DNA of 64,000 nt. Source: a virus. Positions 27,441 to 35,606 of this stretch are shown piece by piece. The notes under the pieces are model-generated. The model ran no database searches. It was not told the origin of the DNA and was given only the letters and a program-made list of their open reading frames with translations. Location of the stretch: IMG/VR virus record IMGVR_UViG_3300024247_000004, positions 1 to 64,000 of that record. The stretch is one strand, 5' to 3'. A program made the position numbers and the translations under genes. Positions within the stretch are counted from its first letter, which is position 1. Each line of letters begins with the position of its first letter.

Positions 27441-27896
27441 ATGAAAAATATAAAATTATTCGAAGAGTTTATCAATGAAAACGATATGATGGCTACAACG
27501 CCAGCAGAACTTAAAAAAATGGCTAAAAAATTTAAACAAATCCATTATGACATGGCCTCCGGTGATTTTGAAGAGGAAGATATAGATGCAAACTTTAAAT
27601 TTATAACAGACTTTCTTGGAACAGACCAAATAGTTGAAATAGTTGGAGGAGACCATTGGGCTAATCATTCTTCTGGAAAAGAATTAACAGACATTTATAA
27701 TGATTTAATCACTAAGATTAAAAACAAGAAAGACCATGAATTAGATTCAGGAGCAGACTATGTTACAGGTACATTAAATGGAGCAAAGGTAGTTTGTCAA
27801 TACGATGGTTACAGTACCCCTACTCATTTATCAATTATGATAAGCGTTAATGACATTAAAAAGTTTGACATTAAAACAACACCTTTTGTAGTTTAA
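27441..27896 (+). CDS. Tagged small protein
   Basis: A 151-residue protein starting MKNIKLFEEFINENDMM. The body has an acidic helical half (ELKKMAKKFKQIHYDMASGD) and a beta-looking half (GAKVVCQYDGYSTPTHLSIM). The DGY and YDGY segments recall YMHYDGYPENV in the tagged gene at 26672, perhaps a shared small fold. It ends just before a terminator. Confidence 0.6.
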   Translation: MKNIKLFEEFINENDMMATTPAELKKMAKKFKQIHYDMASGDFEEEDIDANFKFITDFLGTDQIVEIVGGDHWANHSSGKELTDIYNDLITKIKNKKDHELDSGADYVTGTLNGAKVVCQYDGYSTPTHLSIMISVNDIKKFDIKTTPFVV

Positions 27897-27941
27897 TATT
27901 AGGAAGGTATCATTAAAAAGTTAATAACTAATTAGTAATTT

Positions 27942-27973
27942 AAAGGAGATTGTATGAAACAATCTCCTTTTTT
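27942..27973 (+). terminator. Rho-independent terminator
   Basis: AAAGGAGATTG (27942-27952) pairs perfectly with CAATCTCCTTT (27960-27970), followed by a T-run. It closes the trio of tagged genes. Confidence 0.85.
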
Positions 27974-27998
27974 AGTATATAAGTTTTAAAATAACTAT

Positions 27999-28268
27999 AT
28001 GAAAAGTATACTAGAAGAAGCAGATCAAATTATCAATCACAGAAGCGAAGAAAAAGAAAGACAATATGGCCCTTTCAGCGAGGGTATGGATAGAGCAGCA
28101 TCTATTTTCAATGGCATGACTGGCTTAGAAGTTACAGGCAGAGAAATGTACATGGCCCTAATAGCTCTTAAATTTTCAAGAGAAAGTTACAATCATAAAA
28201 GAGATAACCTCCTAGATGCAGTTGCGTATATTCAAGGATTAGACAATTACTTAAACGAAAAAGAATGA
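27999..28268 (+). CDS. DUF6378-like phage protein
   Basis: An 89-residue helical protein. ILEEADQIINHRSEEKERQYG, then ALKFSRESYNHKRDNLLDA and AYIQGLDNY, follow the pattern of the DUF6378 family common in phages (E-x-R-x-x-x-YG, then NH-x-DN-x-x-DA). The family has no settled function; its acidic helices recall all-alpha nucleotide pyrophosphohydrolases, a suggestion only. The end overlaps the next gene by 4 bases, near a dUTPase. Confidence 0.6.
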   Translation: MKSILEEADQIINHRSEEKERQYGPFSEGMDRAASIFNGMTGLEVTGREMYMALIALKFSRESYNHKRDNLLDAVAYIQGLDNYLNEKE

Positions 28269-29353
28269 AAATATTATTTACAGGCTGTACGGCCAAACAA
28301 ACAGACGATGACGCTTGGAAAAGAGCAAGAGTTAAAAGAATAGATGATAGTAGTATTATCTGTAATTCATTAAGAAAACAAGGTTACACAGTAGACAGAA
28401 AGAAAGTTAAATGGGGAGATGATCTTTCAGAATATGGACTTGCTATTGTAGGCCTTGGTCAATTTGGTTCTAACAATTATTCAGGTGAAATCTTTAACGC
28501 ATTATATGCAATTAATGAATGTGATAATGTTTTAGTTTTTCATGAAGATTGGAAAATTGACGGTACTATGAAATCATTTAAATCAATGTTAGATGATGAA
28601 ACTTACGAAAAGACTATAGCAAAGAAATGGAGTGACGGGAGACACTTTTATGGTGGAGTTGATAATCAACACTTTAATAAAGATGTTGCAAGACAGGTTA
28701 TACAAGACATGGTAGATGCAAAATATGACGCCATTATACCGGCATTCGATTGGGGTAATAAACAACTTGTTAGAGATATTATTGGTAGTAAAAATATTTA
28801 TAATATAGACCTTACTCCTTATGTCCTAGAGAATTGGAATATTTCAACAACATATACTTCTCAAATTAAAGAAAGAAAACATATGTTGGCTTCTCTTGTA
28901 AATCATAAGCCATGGGTAAATAGAAATAAATTATCATGGCCTGTAGATTATTTCGGTGCAAAGAGTATTAAAGAGGCAAAGCAGTTAAAAACTGAAACTG
29001 ATGTTTTTGAAGCTTGTGGAAAGTATTGGAGTATTTTATGTCCTGAATATCCTCATGCAGGAAGTGGCTGGTTTAGAATTAGATGGGTTTATGCTGCAAT
29101 ACAAAGGTCAGTATTACTTTCAAGTGAAAAAGATACAGAAGCATTAGGTCTTCCTAAAGTTAAAGTAGAATCATTAAGTAATACAGAATTAGAAGATTAT
29201 GCAAATCAACTTTCAGAAACTGTACTTAGTTATATGTGGACAAAAGATGTATTTGATGTAAAAATAAAAGAGATAGTAGAAACAGTTGGAGAAAATCTTT
29301 CAATTAGTTCACAACCTACCACTGGAATTAGTAAACAAACTGCGTTGTTTTAA
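28265..29353 (+). CDS. Unknown alpha/beta protein, possible GT-B-like glycosyltransferase
   Basis: A 362-residue protein with a Rossmann-like start MKILFTGCTAKQTDDDAWKR and SLRKQGYTVDR, then LAIVGLGQFGSNNYSG and VLVFHEDWKI, a pattern compatible with a GT-B glycosyltransferase N-domain. The C-terminal half has HAGSGWFRIRWVYAAIQRSV. T4-like phages often carry DNA-glucosylating enzymes, but no conserved signature proves that here. It is coupled to the DUF6378-like gene and followed by dUTPase, so a nucleotide or DNA-modification role fits the location. Confidence 0.4.
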   Translation: MKILFTGCTAKQTDDDAWKRARVKRIDDSSIICNSLRKQGYTVDRKKVKWGDDLSEYGLAIVGLGQFGSNNYSGEIFNALYAINECDNVLVFHEDWKIDGTMKSFKSMLDDETYEKTIAKKWSDGRHFYGGVDNQHFNKDVARQVIQDMVDAKYDAIIPAFDWGNKQLVRDIIGSKNIYNIDLTPYVLENWNISTTYTSQIKERKHMLASLVNHKPWVNRNKLSWPVDYFGAKSIKEAKQLKTETDVFEACGKYWSILCPEYPHAGSGWFRIRWVYAAIQRSVLLSSEKDTEALGLPKVKVESLSNTELEDYANQLSETVLSYMWTKDVFDVKIKEIVETVGENLSISSQPTTGISKQTALF

Positions 29354-29376
29354 TAAAAATATAAAGAACAAAAGAA

Positions 29377-29841
29377 ATGGCAAACGAAGATAATCAATGT
29401 GCAGATTTAGAGGTTAAAGACCACTACTCAGAAGGTAAAGATACTTTCGGCATGATTTACAATAAACAAAGAGAATTGCAAAGTAGATTAGGTTTAAATT
29501 ATGAAAACTTAACTCTTAAAGAAATTGCAGAAATGTGGATGGTAAATAAACATGCAATGTCAGATGAGCTTAATGAAATGTTTGATGCCTTAGGCGGTAT
29601 TAATGATGGAATTGGTTCAGCTGCTTGGAAATATTGGAAACAGGATAATAAGAAAGCAGAAACAATGACAGTTGCAGATTTATCAGAAGCTGATAGGTTA
29701 GAATTATTTTATGAATGGATCGATGGCCTTCATTTCTATATGAACTTTGCACTTGCAATTGGAATGACTAGTGAGGATATTGTCAACCTTTATATGGCAA
29801 AACAAAAAGAGAATATTAACAGACAAGAAAGAGGATATTAA
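29377..29841 (+). CDS. Dimeric (all-alpha) dUTPase
   Basis: A 154-residue protein that would hydrolyse dUTP to dUMP, keeping uracil out of DNA. The all-alpha NTP-pyrophosphohydrolase pattern is visible: an acidic ELNEMFDALGG helix, a WKYWKQ segment, and EWIDGLHFYMNFALAIG, which matches the metal-binding E-x2-D helix of dimeric dUTPases. It immediately precedes and abuts the DNA polymerase gene (overlap of 1 base). Confidence 0.72.
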   Translation: MANEDNQCADLEVKDHYSEGKDTFGMIYNKQRELQSRLGLNYENLTLKEIAEMWMVNKHAMSDELNEMFDALGGINDGIGSAAWKYWKQDNKKAETMTVADLSEADRLELFYEWIDGLHFYMNFALAIGMTSEDIVNLYMAKQKENINRQERGY

Positions 29842-31241
29842 TGCTATTAGATATTGAACAACGAGATAAAGAAGTAATTGTAAGCTATTATAACACAGAA
29901 GGTGAAGTAGCCTTTAAAAGATACCCAGTTGGTCAATTTCAAAATTGGTATGTAACACATGACAAAGATCGTTACAGACATGAAAGCGCACAAAATTGGG
30001 ATGGTCGACCTGTTAAATTATCAAATGCAAGACAATATAATAAATTTTCTTTGATCTATTTTATAGATCAACTTCCAGAAGCTGATAAAAAAGAAATACT
30101 TGCATATAATAAACCAAGAACATATTTCGTAGACATTGAAACAGAGATTGTAGATGGCTTCCCTAAACCAGAAGAGGCTAAGACACGTATCCTGTCATTC
30201 TCTATCATTACACCAGAAAGAAAGGCTATAGTTTTAGGCTTAAAAGATTTGGATGATATGACAGGTATGCAAGATGATACTAACAAATATTTTAAATCAT
30301 TGGATAGTGATTGGAGTCTATCATATTATAAGTTTAAGAATGAATATGATATGGTTTATAACTTTATTCATAAGTTTATGCCTAAGTTTCCAATGATGAC
30401 AGGTTGGAACTTTATTAATTATGATTGGCAATATATTGTTAACCGATGTAAGAGACTACAAATTGATATTAGTGAATCTGCAAAAACAGGTGCAGTTGAT
30501 AGAATGGATGGCAGACCACTTCATATGGGAATACTTGATTATATGCAATTGTATGATAAGTATGATCGTTCTGTAAAGGTTAAAGAATCAAATACCCTTG
30601 ATTATGTTTCAGGTCAAATTGTAGGTCTTAAAAAGATTAAATACAATGGCGGCTTACAGGAATTGTATGAAAAAGATTTTAGAAAATATATTTATTATAA
30701 CATTGTCGATTCATGTTTGGTATATTATATAGATCAGAAGATTAAAGCAATGGATGTTCTTTTAACTCTTGCAAATATTACGCAAATGCCACTTTATAAA
30801 GCAGCAAGCCCAGTTGCTATGACAGAAGCATTAATGGCAAGAAAGCTTAAAGAACAAAATAAAATTATTGCAACTGAAAGAAGAGATGACAATAGAAAAG
30901 ACGGTAGTTATGCCGGCGCTTTTGTTAAAGAACCAATCGTTGGTTTTTATAGTGGAGTAAGTGCATTTGACTTTGCTTCTCTATACCCTTCAATTATGCG
31001 ACAATTTAATATTTCTCCTGATTCTTTTGTTGAAACTGTACAAAAACATGAGATAGAAGAAAAAAGAAAAAATAAAGATTATATTGTTTGTGAAAATGGC
31101 GCAGTCTATACAACAGAAGATTCTGTCTTGAAAAGAATCCTCACCGACCTGTATAGTCAACGTAAGGAATATAAGGCAAAATCATTTGAATATTTTGAGA
31201 AGGCAAGATTAATTCGAAAAAAAATTAGTCAGCTAAAGTAG
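29841..31241 (+). CDS. 43: DNA polymerase gp43, N-terminal half (exonuclease and palm motif A)
   Basis: A 466-residue protein containing the proofreading exonuclease of a family B polymerase: Exo I FVDIETE, Exo II WNFINYDWQYI, Exo III YYNIVDSCLVYY. These are followed by palm motif A, AFDFASLYPSIM. The chain stops after LYSQRKEYKAKSFEYF and IRKKISQLK, in the fingers region, before motifs B and C. Those lie in the separate gene at 36351. Alone it could not polymerise, so a two-subunit polymerase is expected. No frameshift or intein motif is seen at the break. Confidence 0.93.
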   Translation: MLLDIEQRDKEVIVSYYNTEGEVAFKRYPVGQFQNWYVTHDKDRYRHESAQNWDGRPVKLSNARQYNKFSLIYFIDQLPEADKKEILAYNKPRTYFVDIETEIVDGFPKPEEAKTRILSFSIITPERKAIVLGLKDLDDMTGMQDDTNKYFKSLDSDWSLSYYKFKNEYDMVYNFIHKFMPKFPMMTGWNFINYDWQYIVNRCKRLQIDISESAKTGAVDRMDGRPLHMGILDYMQLYDKYDRSVKVKESNTLDYVSGQIVGLKKIKYNGGLQELYEKDFRKYIYYNIVDSCLVYYIDQKIKAMDVLLTLANITQMPLYKAASPVAMTEALMARKLKEQNKIIATERRDDNRKDGSYAGAFVKEPIVGFYSGVSAFDFASLYPSIMRQFNISPDSFVETVQKHEIEEKRKNKDYIVCENGAVYTTEDSVLKRILTDLYSQRKEYKAKSFEYFEKARLIRKKISQLK

Positions 31242-31261
31242 TCAACTTTTGGGAGGTTGAA

Positions 31262-31270
31262 GATATATAA
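31262..31270 (+). promoter_or_regulatory. GATATATAA motif upstream of a terminator
   Basis: Exact copy after the gp43 N-half stop. The next feature downstream is a terminator at 31294, so it may drive only a tiny transcript or be a relic of a former gene junction. Confidence 0.35.
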
Positions 31271-31293
31271 TCCATCAACAACTACACCCAATC

Positions 31294-31327
31294 AGATGAT
31301 CAAAATTAGATCATCTTTTGTTTTTTA
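31294..31327 (+). terminator. Rho-independent terminator after gp43 N-half
   Basis: AGATGATC (31294-31301) pairs with GATCATCT (31309-31316), loop of 7, then T-runs. It separates the polymerase N-half from the nrd genes transcriptionally. Confidence 0.75.
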
Positions 31328-31330
31328 ACA

Positions 31331-31349
31331 GGTTATTAATGTAATAACC
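31331..31349 (+). promoter_or_regulatory. Inverted repeat upstream of nrdB
   Basis: GGTTATT and AATAACC flank a 5-base spacer, 33 bases before the nrdB start. It could be an operator or an RNA hairpin; no T-run follows, so it is not a second terminator. Confidence 0.35.
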
Positions 31350-31382
31350 AGGAATGTAAAATTTAAAATATATTAAATAAAT

Positions 31383-32381
31383 ATGAATATTTTCAAAGAA
31401 AGAATAGAATACAAGCCATTTGAATATCCAGAATATTATACAGAAGGTTGGCTTCCACAGGCTCAAGCGTTTTGGTTACATACTGAAATTCCAATGCAGA
31501 GTGATATAAAAGATTGGAAAGAAAACTTAATGCCACATGAAAGAAATCTTGTTGGTAATATTCTTTTAGGCTTTGCTCAAACTGAATGTGCTGTTAGTGA
31601 TTATTGGACTACAATGGTTACTCATTGGTTTCCAAAACATGAGATCAAACAAATGGCCATGATTTTTGGTAGCCAAGAAACTATTCACGCCACAGCCTAT
31701 TCTTATTTAAATGAAACTTTAGGTCTTGAAGATTTTGCTGCATTCCTACATGAGCCATCAATGGCAGATAAGTTTGAACATCTTTCAGGAGTAGAAAATG
31801 ATTATACACATGAGGATTTACAAAAGAATCCAGCAGCAAGAAGAGAAGTTGCAAGAAGTTTAGCAACATTTTCAGCATTTGCAGAAGGCGTAAGCCTTTA
31901 TAGTTCATTTGCAGTCTTATATTCTTTTCAAATGAGAAACTTATTAAAGGGAATTGGTCAACAAATGAAATGGTCAGTTAGAGACGAATCATTACATTCA
32001 AAAATGGGTTGTAAATTATTTAGACACATGTGTGATGAATATCCTGAACTTAGAGAAGAAGTTAAAAACGATGTAATAAGAGCTGCTGAGATTATGGTAG
32101 AAATGGAACATGCATTTATTGATAAGATATTTGAAATGGGAAATCTTGAAAATCTTAAAGCAAACGATCTTAAAAACTTTATTTTAAGAAGAACAAATGA
32201 AAAACTTATTGAATTAGGTTATAACCAACATTTTGAATTTGATACAGAATCAGCAAAAGAACTTGATTGGTTTTATCATTTAACAGGAGGAGTAGAACAT
32301 AGCGACTTTTTTGCAATTAGACCAACTGCATATTCTAAAGCAGGTGAAGATGAGGTCTGGGACGAGGAGTCAATTTTTTAA
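31383..32381 (+). CDS. nrdB: Class I ribonucleotide reductase small subunit
   Basis: A 332-residue protein holding the diiron-tyrosyl radical cofactor used with NrdA to make deoxyribonucleotides. Metal ligands are seen at E68, E99, H102 (QETIHATAY), E168 (FAEGVS), E202 and H205 (RDESLH), and the radical tyrosine at Y106 in the E-x2-H-x3-Y spacing. The first ligand is Glu rather than the Asp of E. coli NrdB. The gene lies 11 bases before nrdA. Confidence 0.93.
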   Translation: MNIFKERIEYKPFEYPEYYTEGWLPQAQAFWLHTEIPMQSDIKDWKENLMPHERNLVGNILLGFAQTECAVSDYWTTMVTHWFPKHEIKQMAMIFGSQETIHATAYSYLNETLGLEDFAAFLHEPSMADKFEHLSGVENDYTHEDLQKNPAARREVARSLATFSAFAEGVSLYSSFAVLYSFQMRNLLKGIGQQMKWSVRDESLHSKMGCKLFRHMCDEYPELREEVKNDVIRAAEIMVEMEHAFIDKIFEMGNLENLKANDLKNFILRRTNEKLIELGYNQHFEFDTESAKELDWFYHLTGGVEHSDFFAIRPTAYSKAGEDEVWDEESIF

Positions 32382-32392
32382 ATATATAAATT

Positions 32393-34228
32393 ATGGAATT
32401 ATTTGTAGAACAAGAAGATTCACCTAAGGCTGATAAAATAGCCCAAAAACTAGGATGGATAAAAGGTACTGACTATCCAGTTTGGGGCCACACTGAAATT
32501 TATTTAAAGACAATTTCTAAAGGATATTGTTTAGAAGGAGAAACACCAAAGGATGCTTATTGGAGAGTAGCAACCACTATTGCAAGAAGACTTAGAAGAT
32601 CTGATATGGCTAGTAAGTTCTTTGATTATATTTGGAAGGGTTGGTTAAATTTAGCGTCTCCAGTACTTTCAAACACTGGTACAGAAAGAGGATTGCCAAT
32701 TTCTTGTTTTGGAATTGATGTTGCAGATAGTATTCATGATATTGGTAAAAAGAATCTTGAAATGATGTTACTTGCAAAGAATGGTGGAGGAGTTGGAATT
32801 GGCGTAAATCAAATTAGACCTGCAGGAACTGAAATTACAGACAATGGAACTTCAGATGGTGTTGTACCATTTTGTAAAATATATGACTCTACAATTCTCG
32901 CTACAAATCAAGGAGCAGTAAGAAGAGGAGCAGCCTCTGTTAATATAGATATTGAACATGATGATTTTTGGGATTGGTTAGAAATTAGAGAACCAAAGGG
33001 AGATATAAATAGACAATGTTTAAATATGCACCAATGCGTAATTGTTAGTGATGGCTTTATGCAAAAGGTACAAGAAGGAGATAAAGAAGCAAGAAAGAGA
33101 TGGACTGCACTTATTAAAAAACGTAAAGCAACTGGAGAGCCATATATTATGTATAAAGGAAATGTTAATAGAGCAAATCCTGAAGCATATACAAAGAATG
33201 GTTTAAAAGTTTACATGACAAATATTTGTAGTGAAATTACATTACATACTGATGAGAATCACAGTTTTGTTTGTTGTTTAAGTTCATTAAACCTTACAAA
33301 ATATGACGAGTGGAAAAACACTGATTTAATTAGAACCGCAACGTGGTTTCTTGATGGTGTTATGGAAGAATTTATTCAAAAGGCAAAATACAGACAAGGC
33401 TTTGAAAATGCAGTTCGTTCTGCTGAAAAAGGTAGAGCACTTGGTCTTGGCGTCTTAGGTTGGCATACATATCTACAAGAAAGAGGTATTCCATTCGAAG
33501 GTCTTACAGCACAGTTTGAAACAAGAAAGATATTTTCTCAAATTAAATTAGAGAGCGAAGCAGCAAGTAGAGAACTTGCAGTAGAATATGGAGAACCACT
33601 ATGGTGTGTTGGTACAGGCATGAGAAATACACATTTAAGAGCAGTTGCACCTACGGTAACTAATTCTAAATTAAGTGGCAATGTTAGCCCAGGTATTGAG
33701 CCATGGGCCGCTAATGTATTTACTGAACAAACTTCTAAAGGTACATTTATTCGTAAAAATGTTTCACTTGTAAGTTTCCTAGAAAAAATTGGTAAAAATA
33801 CAAATGCAGTTTGGAACAAGATTCTTGAAGATAATGGTTCGGTTTACGGTCTAGATTTTATTGACAACTACATGGTAGAGCATAACATGTGGGGAGGTAA
33901 AGTTATTGAAAAACTAGAATGGGAAAGTTTAGATAAAATGGAACAAACTAAATGGGTTGAAGCAAAAGAAGTATTTAAAACATTTAAAGAAATTAATCAA
34001 CTTGAACTAGTTAAGCAGGCTGGAGTTAGACAACAATATATCGATCAATCTTGTAGTCTTAATCTTGCGTTTCCAAATACAGCAAGTCCAAAGTTTATTA
34101 ATTTAGTTCATTTAGAAGCCTACAAACAAGGTATTAAGACTCTCTATTATATGAGAACTGAAAGCGTATTAAGAGGTGATATTGCCTCAAGTGCAACTAG
34201 CGAAGATTGCGTATCATGCGATGGCTAA
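32393..34228 (+). CDS. nrdA: Class I ribonucleotide reductase large subunit
   Basis: A 611-residue catalytic subunit. Active-site cysteine C105 is in PISCFG. The N-x-C-x-E motif is N277-C279-E281 (NICSEI), and the paired-disulfide cysteine region is FVCCLSSLNL. YY in KTLYYMRTES is on the radical path, and the C-terminal redox pair is C606/C609 in EDCVSC. It is shorter than E. coli NrdA and begins near the barrel, so an ATP-cone allosteric domain appears to be absent. It is followed by structured RNA hairpins. Confidence 0.93.
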   Translation: MELFVEQEDSPKADKIAQKLGWIKGTDYPVWGHTEIYLKTISKGYCLEGETPKDAYWRVATTIARRLRRSDMASKFFDYIWKGWLNLASPVLSNTGTERGLPISCFGIDVADSIHDIGKKNLEMMLLAKNGGGVGIGVNQIRPAGTEITDNGTSDGVVPFCKIYDSTILATNQGAVRRGAASVNIDIEHDDFWDWLEIREPKGDINRQCLNMHQCVIVSDGFMQKVQEGDKEARKRWTALIKKRKATGEPYIMYKGNVNRANPEAYTKNGLKVYMTNICSEITLHTDENHSFVCCLSSLNLTKYDEWKNTDLIRTATWFLDGVMEEFIQKAKYRQGFENAVRSAEKGRALGLGVLGWHTYLQERGIPFEGLTAQFETRKIFSQIKLESEAASRELAVEYGEPLWCVGTGMRNTHLRAVAPTVTNSKLSGNVSPGIEPWAANVFTEQTSKGTFIRKNVSLVSFLEKIGKNTNAVWNKILEDNGSVYGLDFIDNYMVEHNMWGGKVIEKLEWESLDKMEQTKWVEAKEVFKTFKEINQLELVKQAGVRQQYIDQSCSLNLAFPNTASPKFINLVHLEAYKQGIKTLYYMRTESVLRGDIASSATSEDCVSCDG

Positions 34229-34230
34229 AA

Positions 34231-34313
34231 TGTGTGGCGCTTCGGTGGCCACGCTTTAGGACCGTTTAATTACGGGTTTAAGAGGGAGATCGTTCGCTAC
34301 GCTCCCTCTTTTT
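34231..34313 (+). ncRNA. Three-hairpin GC-rich element ending in a terminator
   Basis: Hairpin 1: GTGGC (34234-34238) with GCCAC (34248-34252), extendable by two pairs. Hairpin 2: CCGT (34262-34265) with ACGG (34272-34275). Hairpin 3: AGAGGGAG (34281-34288) with CTCCCTCT (34302-34309), then a T-run, a typical terminator. The element is much richer in G+C than its surroundings. It may be only the nrd 3' end, or a stable small RNA released from it. Confidence 0.6.
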
Positions 34314-34325
34314 ATAAAAAACAAT

Positions 34326-34334
34326 GATATATAG
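34326..34334 (+). promoter_or_regulatory. Late-promoter-like motif GATATATAG
   Basis: Variant with final G, 7 bases before the chosen ATG at 34342. It overlaps an alternative upstream ATG at 34324, arguing for the later start. Confidence 0.45.
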
Positions 34335-34341
34335 AAATATT

Positions 34342-35544
34342 ATGATTTTACAATATAACGAATTTTTAACAGAAAAAGAAGTTTCCATATCAAGAAGAAA
34401 CTTTTATACAAAGGCTTTTCCACAATTTCTTAATGAAGATGAATTAGTCGAAGCCGCTAATTTAATAAATGAGGGTCTTTTTGATAATCTTTCTTTAGAA
34501 AAAATAGAAATGTTAAATGAGTCAGAACTTTATGAAAGTTTACTTTTAGAATTAAATTTAATACAAAGGCTAAAAGATAAAGCAACAGATGCATATCAAG
34601 TTGTAAAAGATAAAGGTAAAAAAGCTTTAAGTGCTATTCAACAAGGGGTGTTAGCAATTGGAGGTAAAATAGCCAATATTATTAAAAAGATTGTAGAAAA
34701 TATTAAAGCAGTTGCTAAAAAAGCATTTGAAGCTGGTAAAAAATTAGCAAATAGCGCAAAGTCAAAAATGATAGCAGCTTTTAAAAATGAATTAGATTCT
34801 GGAAAGACTAATGACAAAGATGCAATGAAAAACAAACTTAAATCTTTAAAAGACGATGTTCAAAATGGTAAAAAGGTAGGAAAACACGTTATAAAATGGT
34901 GTACTAAAGACGTTGCTAAGGAAACTGCTGACGCAATTATAAAAGGTGCAAAAGAAGATACTGATAAATCAAAGAAAGATAAAGATACAAGTGAATCTAT
35001 GGGATACAGAAGCATGGATTTATTTATGGAACATTCGTTATATAATACATTTTCAGCAGCAATTGATGCAGGTGAAATGGATCTTAATGAAATAGAACAA
35101 CAATTAAACGAAGCTGGAGATAAAAAAGCAGCTAAAATTCCATTTATTTCTACTATTGCAAAATTTGTCAATAAGTTTCCACCTTTTAGTATTCTAAAAA
35201 CGCTTAAAGAAAAAGGAGCTGAGGTAACAGGAGGATTATTAGGAAATTTATCTAAAATGGCAACTAAAGTAATGGGAGCTCCAGGACCTTATAAGTTTTT
35301 AGCAGTTGCTACATTCATAGGTCTCGCTCTTGAAATAATAATGAAAGATACTATAAAAACCCTGACTACAAGCGTAATTACTACACTGTTCTTTCCACCA
35401 GCTGCTCCATTTATTACTGCAGTGTTTAATGCAGCTTATGTACTTGCTGCAATCGCAGCTCTTGAAGTAGTTTTAGGTACTATTGAAGATAATGATGCAG
35501 ATGATGCAAAGGCAGCAGCAAAGACATCCTCTAATAAAGCTTAA
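34342..35544 (+). CDS. Tagged internal protein with basic helices and hydrophobic C-terminus
   Basis: A 400-residue protein. From the ATG at 34342 the N-terminus is MILQYNEFLTEKE, a clear capsid tag; the ATG 18 bases upstream lies inside the promoter motif. Acidic [LIV]-x-E-rich residues follow, then long Lys/Ala amphipathic helices (KKALSAIQQGVLAIGGKI and similar). A strongly hydrophobic C-terminal part (LAVATFIGLALEIIM, and PFITAVFNAAYVLAAIAALE) could span membranes. Packaged and then inserting into the host envelope during DNA entry is an inference from tag plus hydrophobicity. It lies just upstream of the clamp gene. Confidence 0.55.
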   Translation: MILQYNEFLTEKEVSISRRNFYTKAFPQFLNEDELVEAANLINEGLFDNLSLEKIEMLNESELYESLLLELNLIQRLKDKATDAYQVVKDKGKKALSAIQQGVLAIGGKIANIIKKIVENIKAVAKKAFEAGKKLANSAKSKMIAAFKNELDSGKTNDKDAMKNKLKSLKDDVQNGKKVGKHVIKWCTKDVAKETADAIIKGAKEDTDKSKKDKDTSESMGYRSMDLFMEHSLYNTFSAAIDAGEMDLNEIEQQLNEAGDKKAAKIPFISTIAKFVNKFPPFSILKTLKEKGAEVTGGLLGNLSKMATKVMGAPGPYKFLAVATFIGLALEIIMKDTIKTLTTSVITTLFFPPAAPFITAVFNAAYVLAAIAALEVVLGTIEDNDADDAKAAAKTSSNKA

Positions 35545-35606
35545 TTTTTATTGAAACAATATTAGTTTATTACATATAAATCTGTAAATAAACTAAATTA
35601 TTCAAG

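Noticed and set aside
34231-34260. tRNA gene suggested by the GC-rich hairpin
   Set aside because: No cloverleaf, no TTC/anticodon arms and no CCA-type end; no tRNA gene was recognised anywhere in the window.
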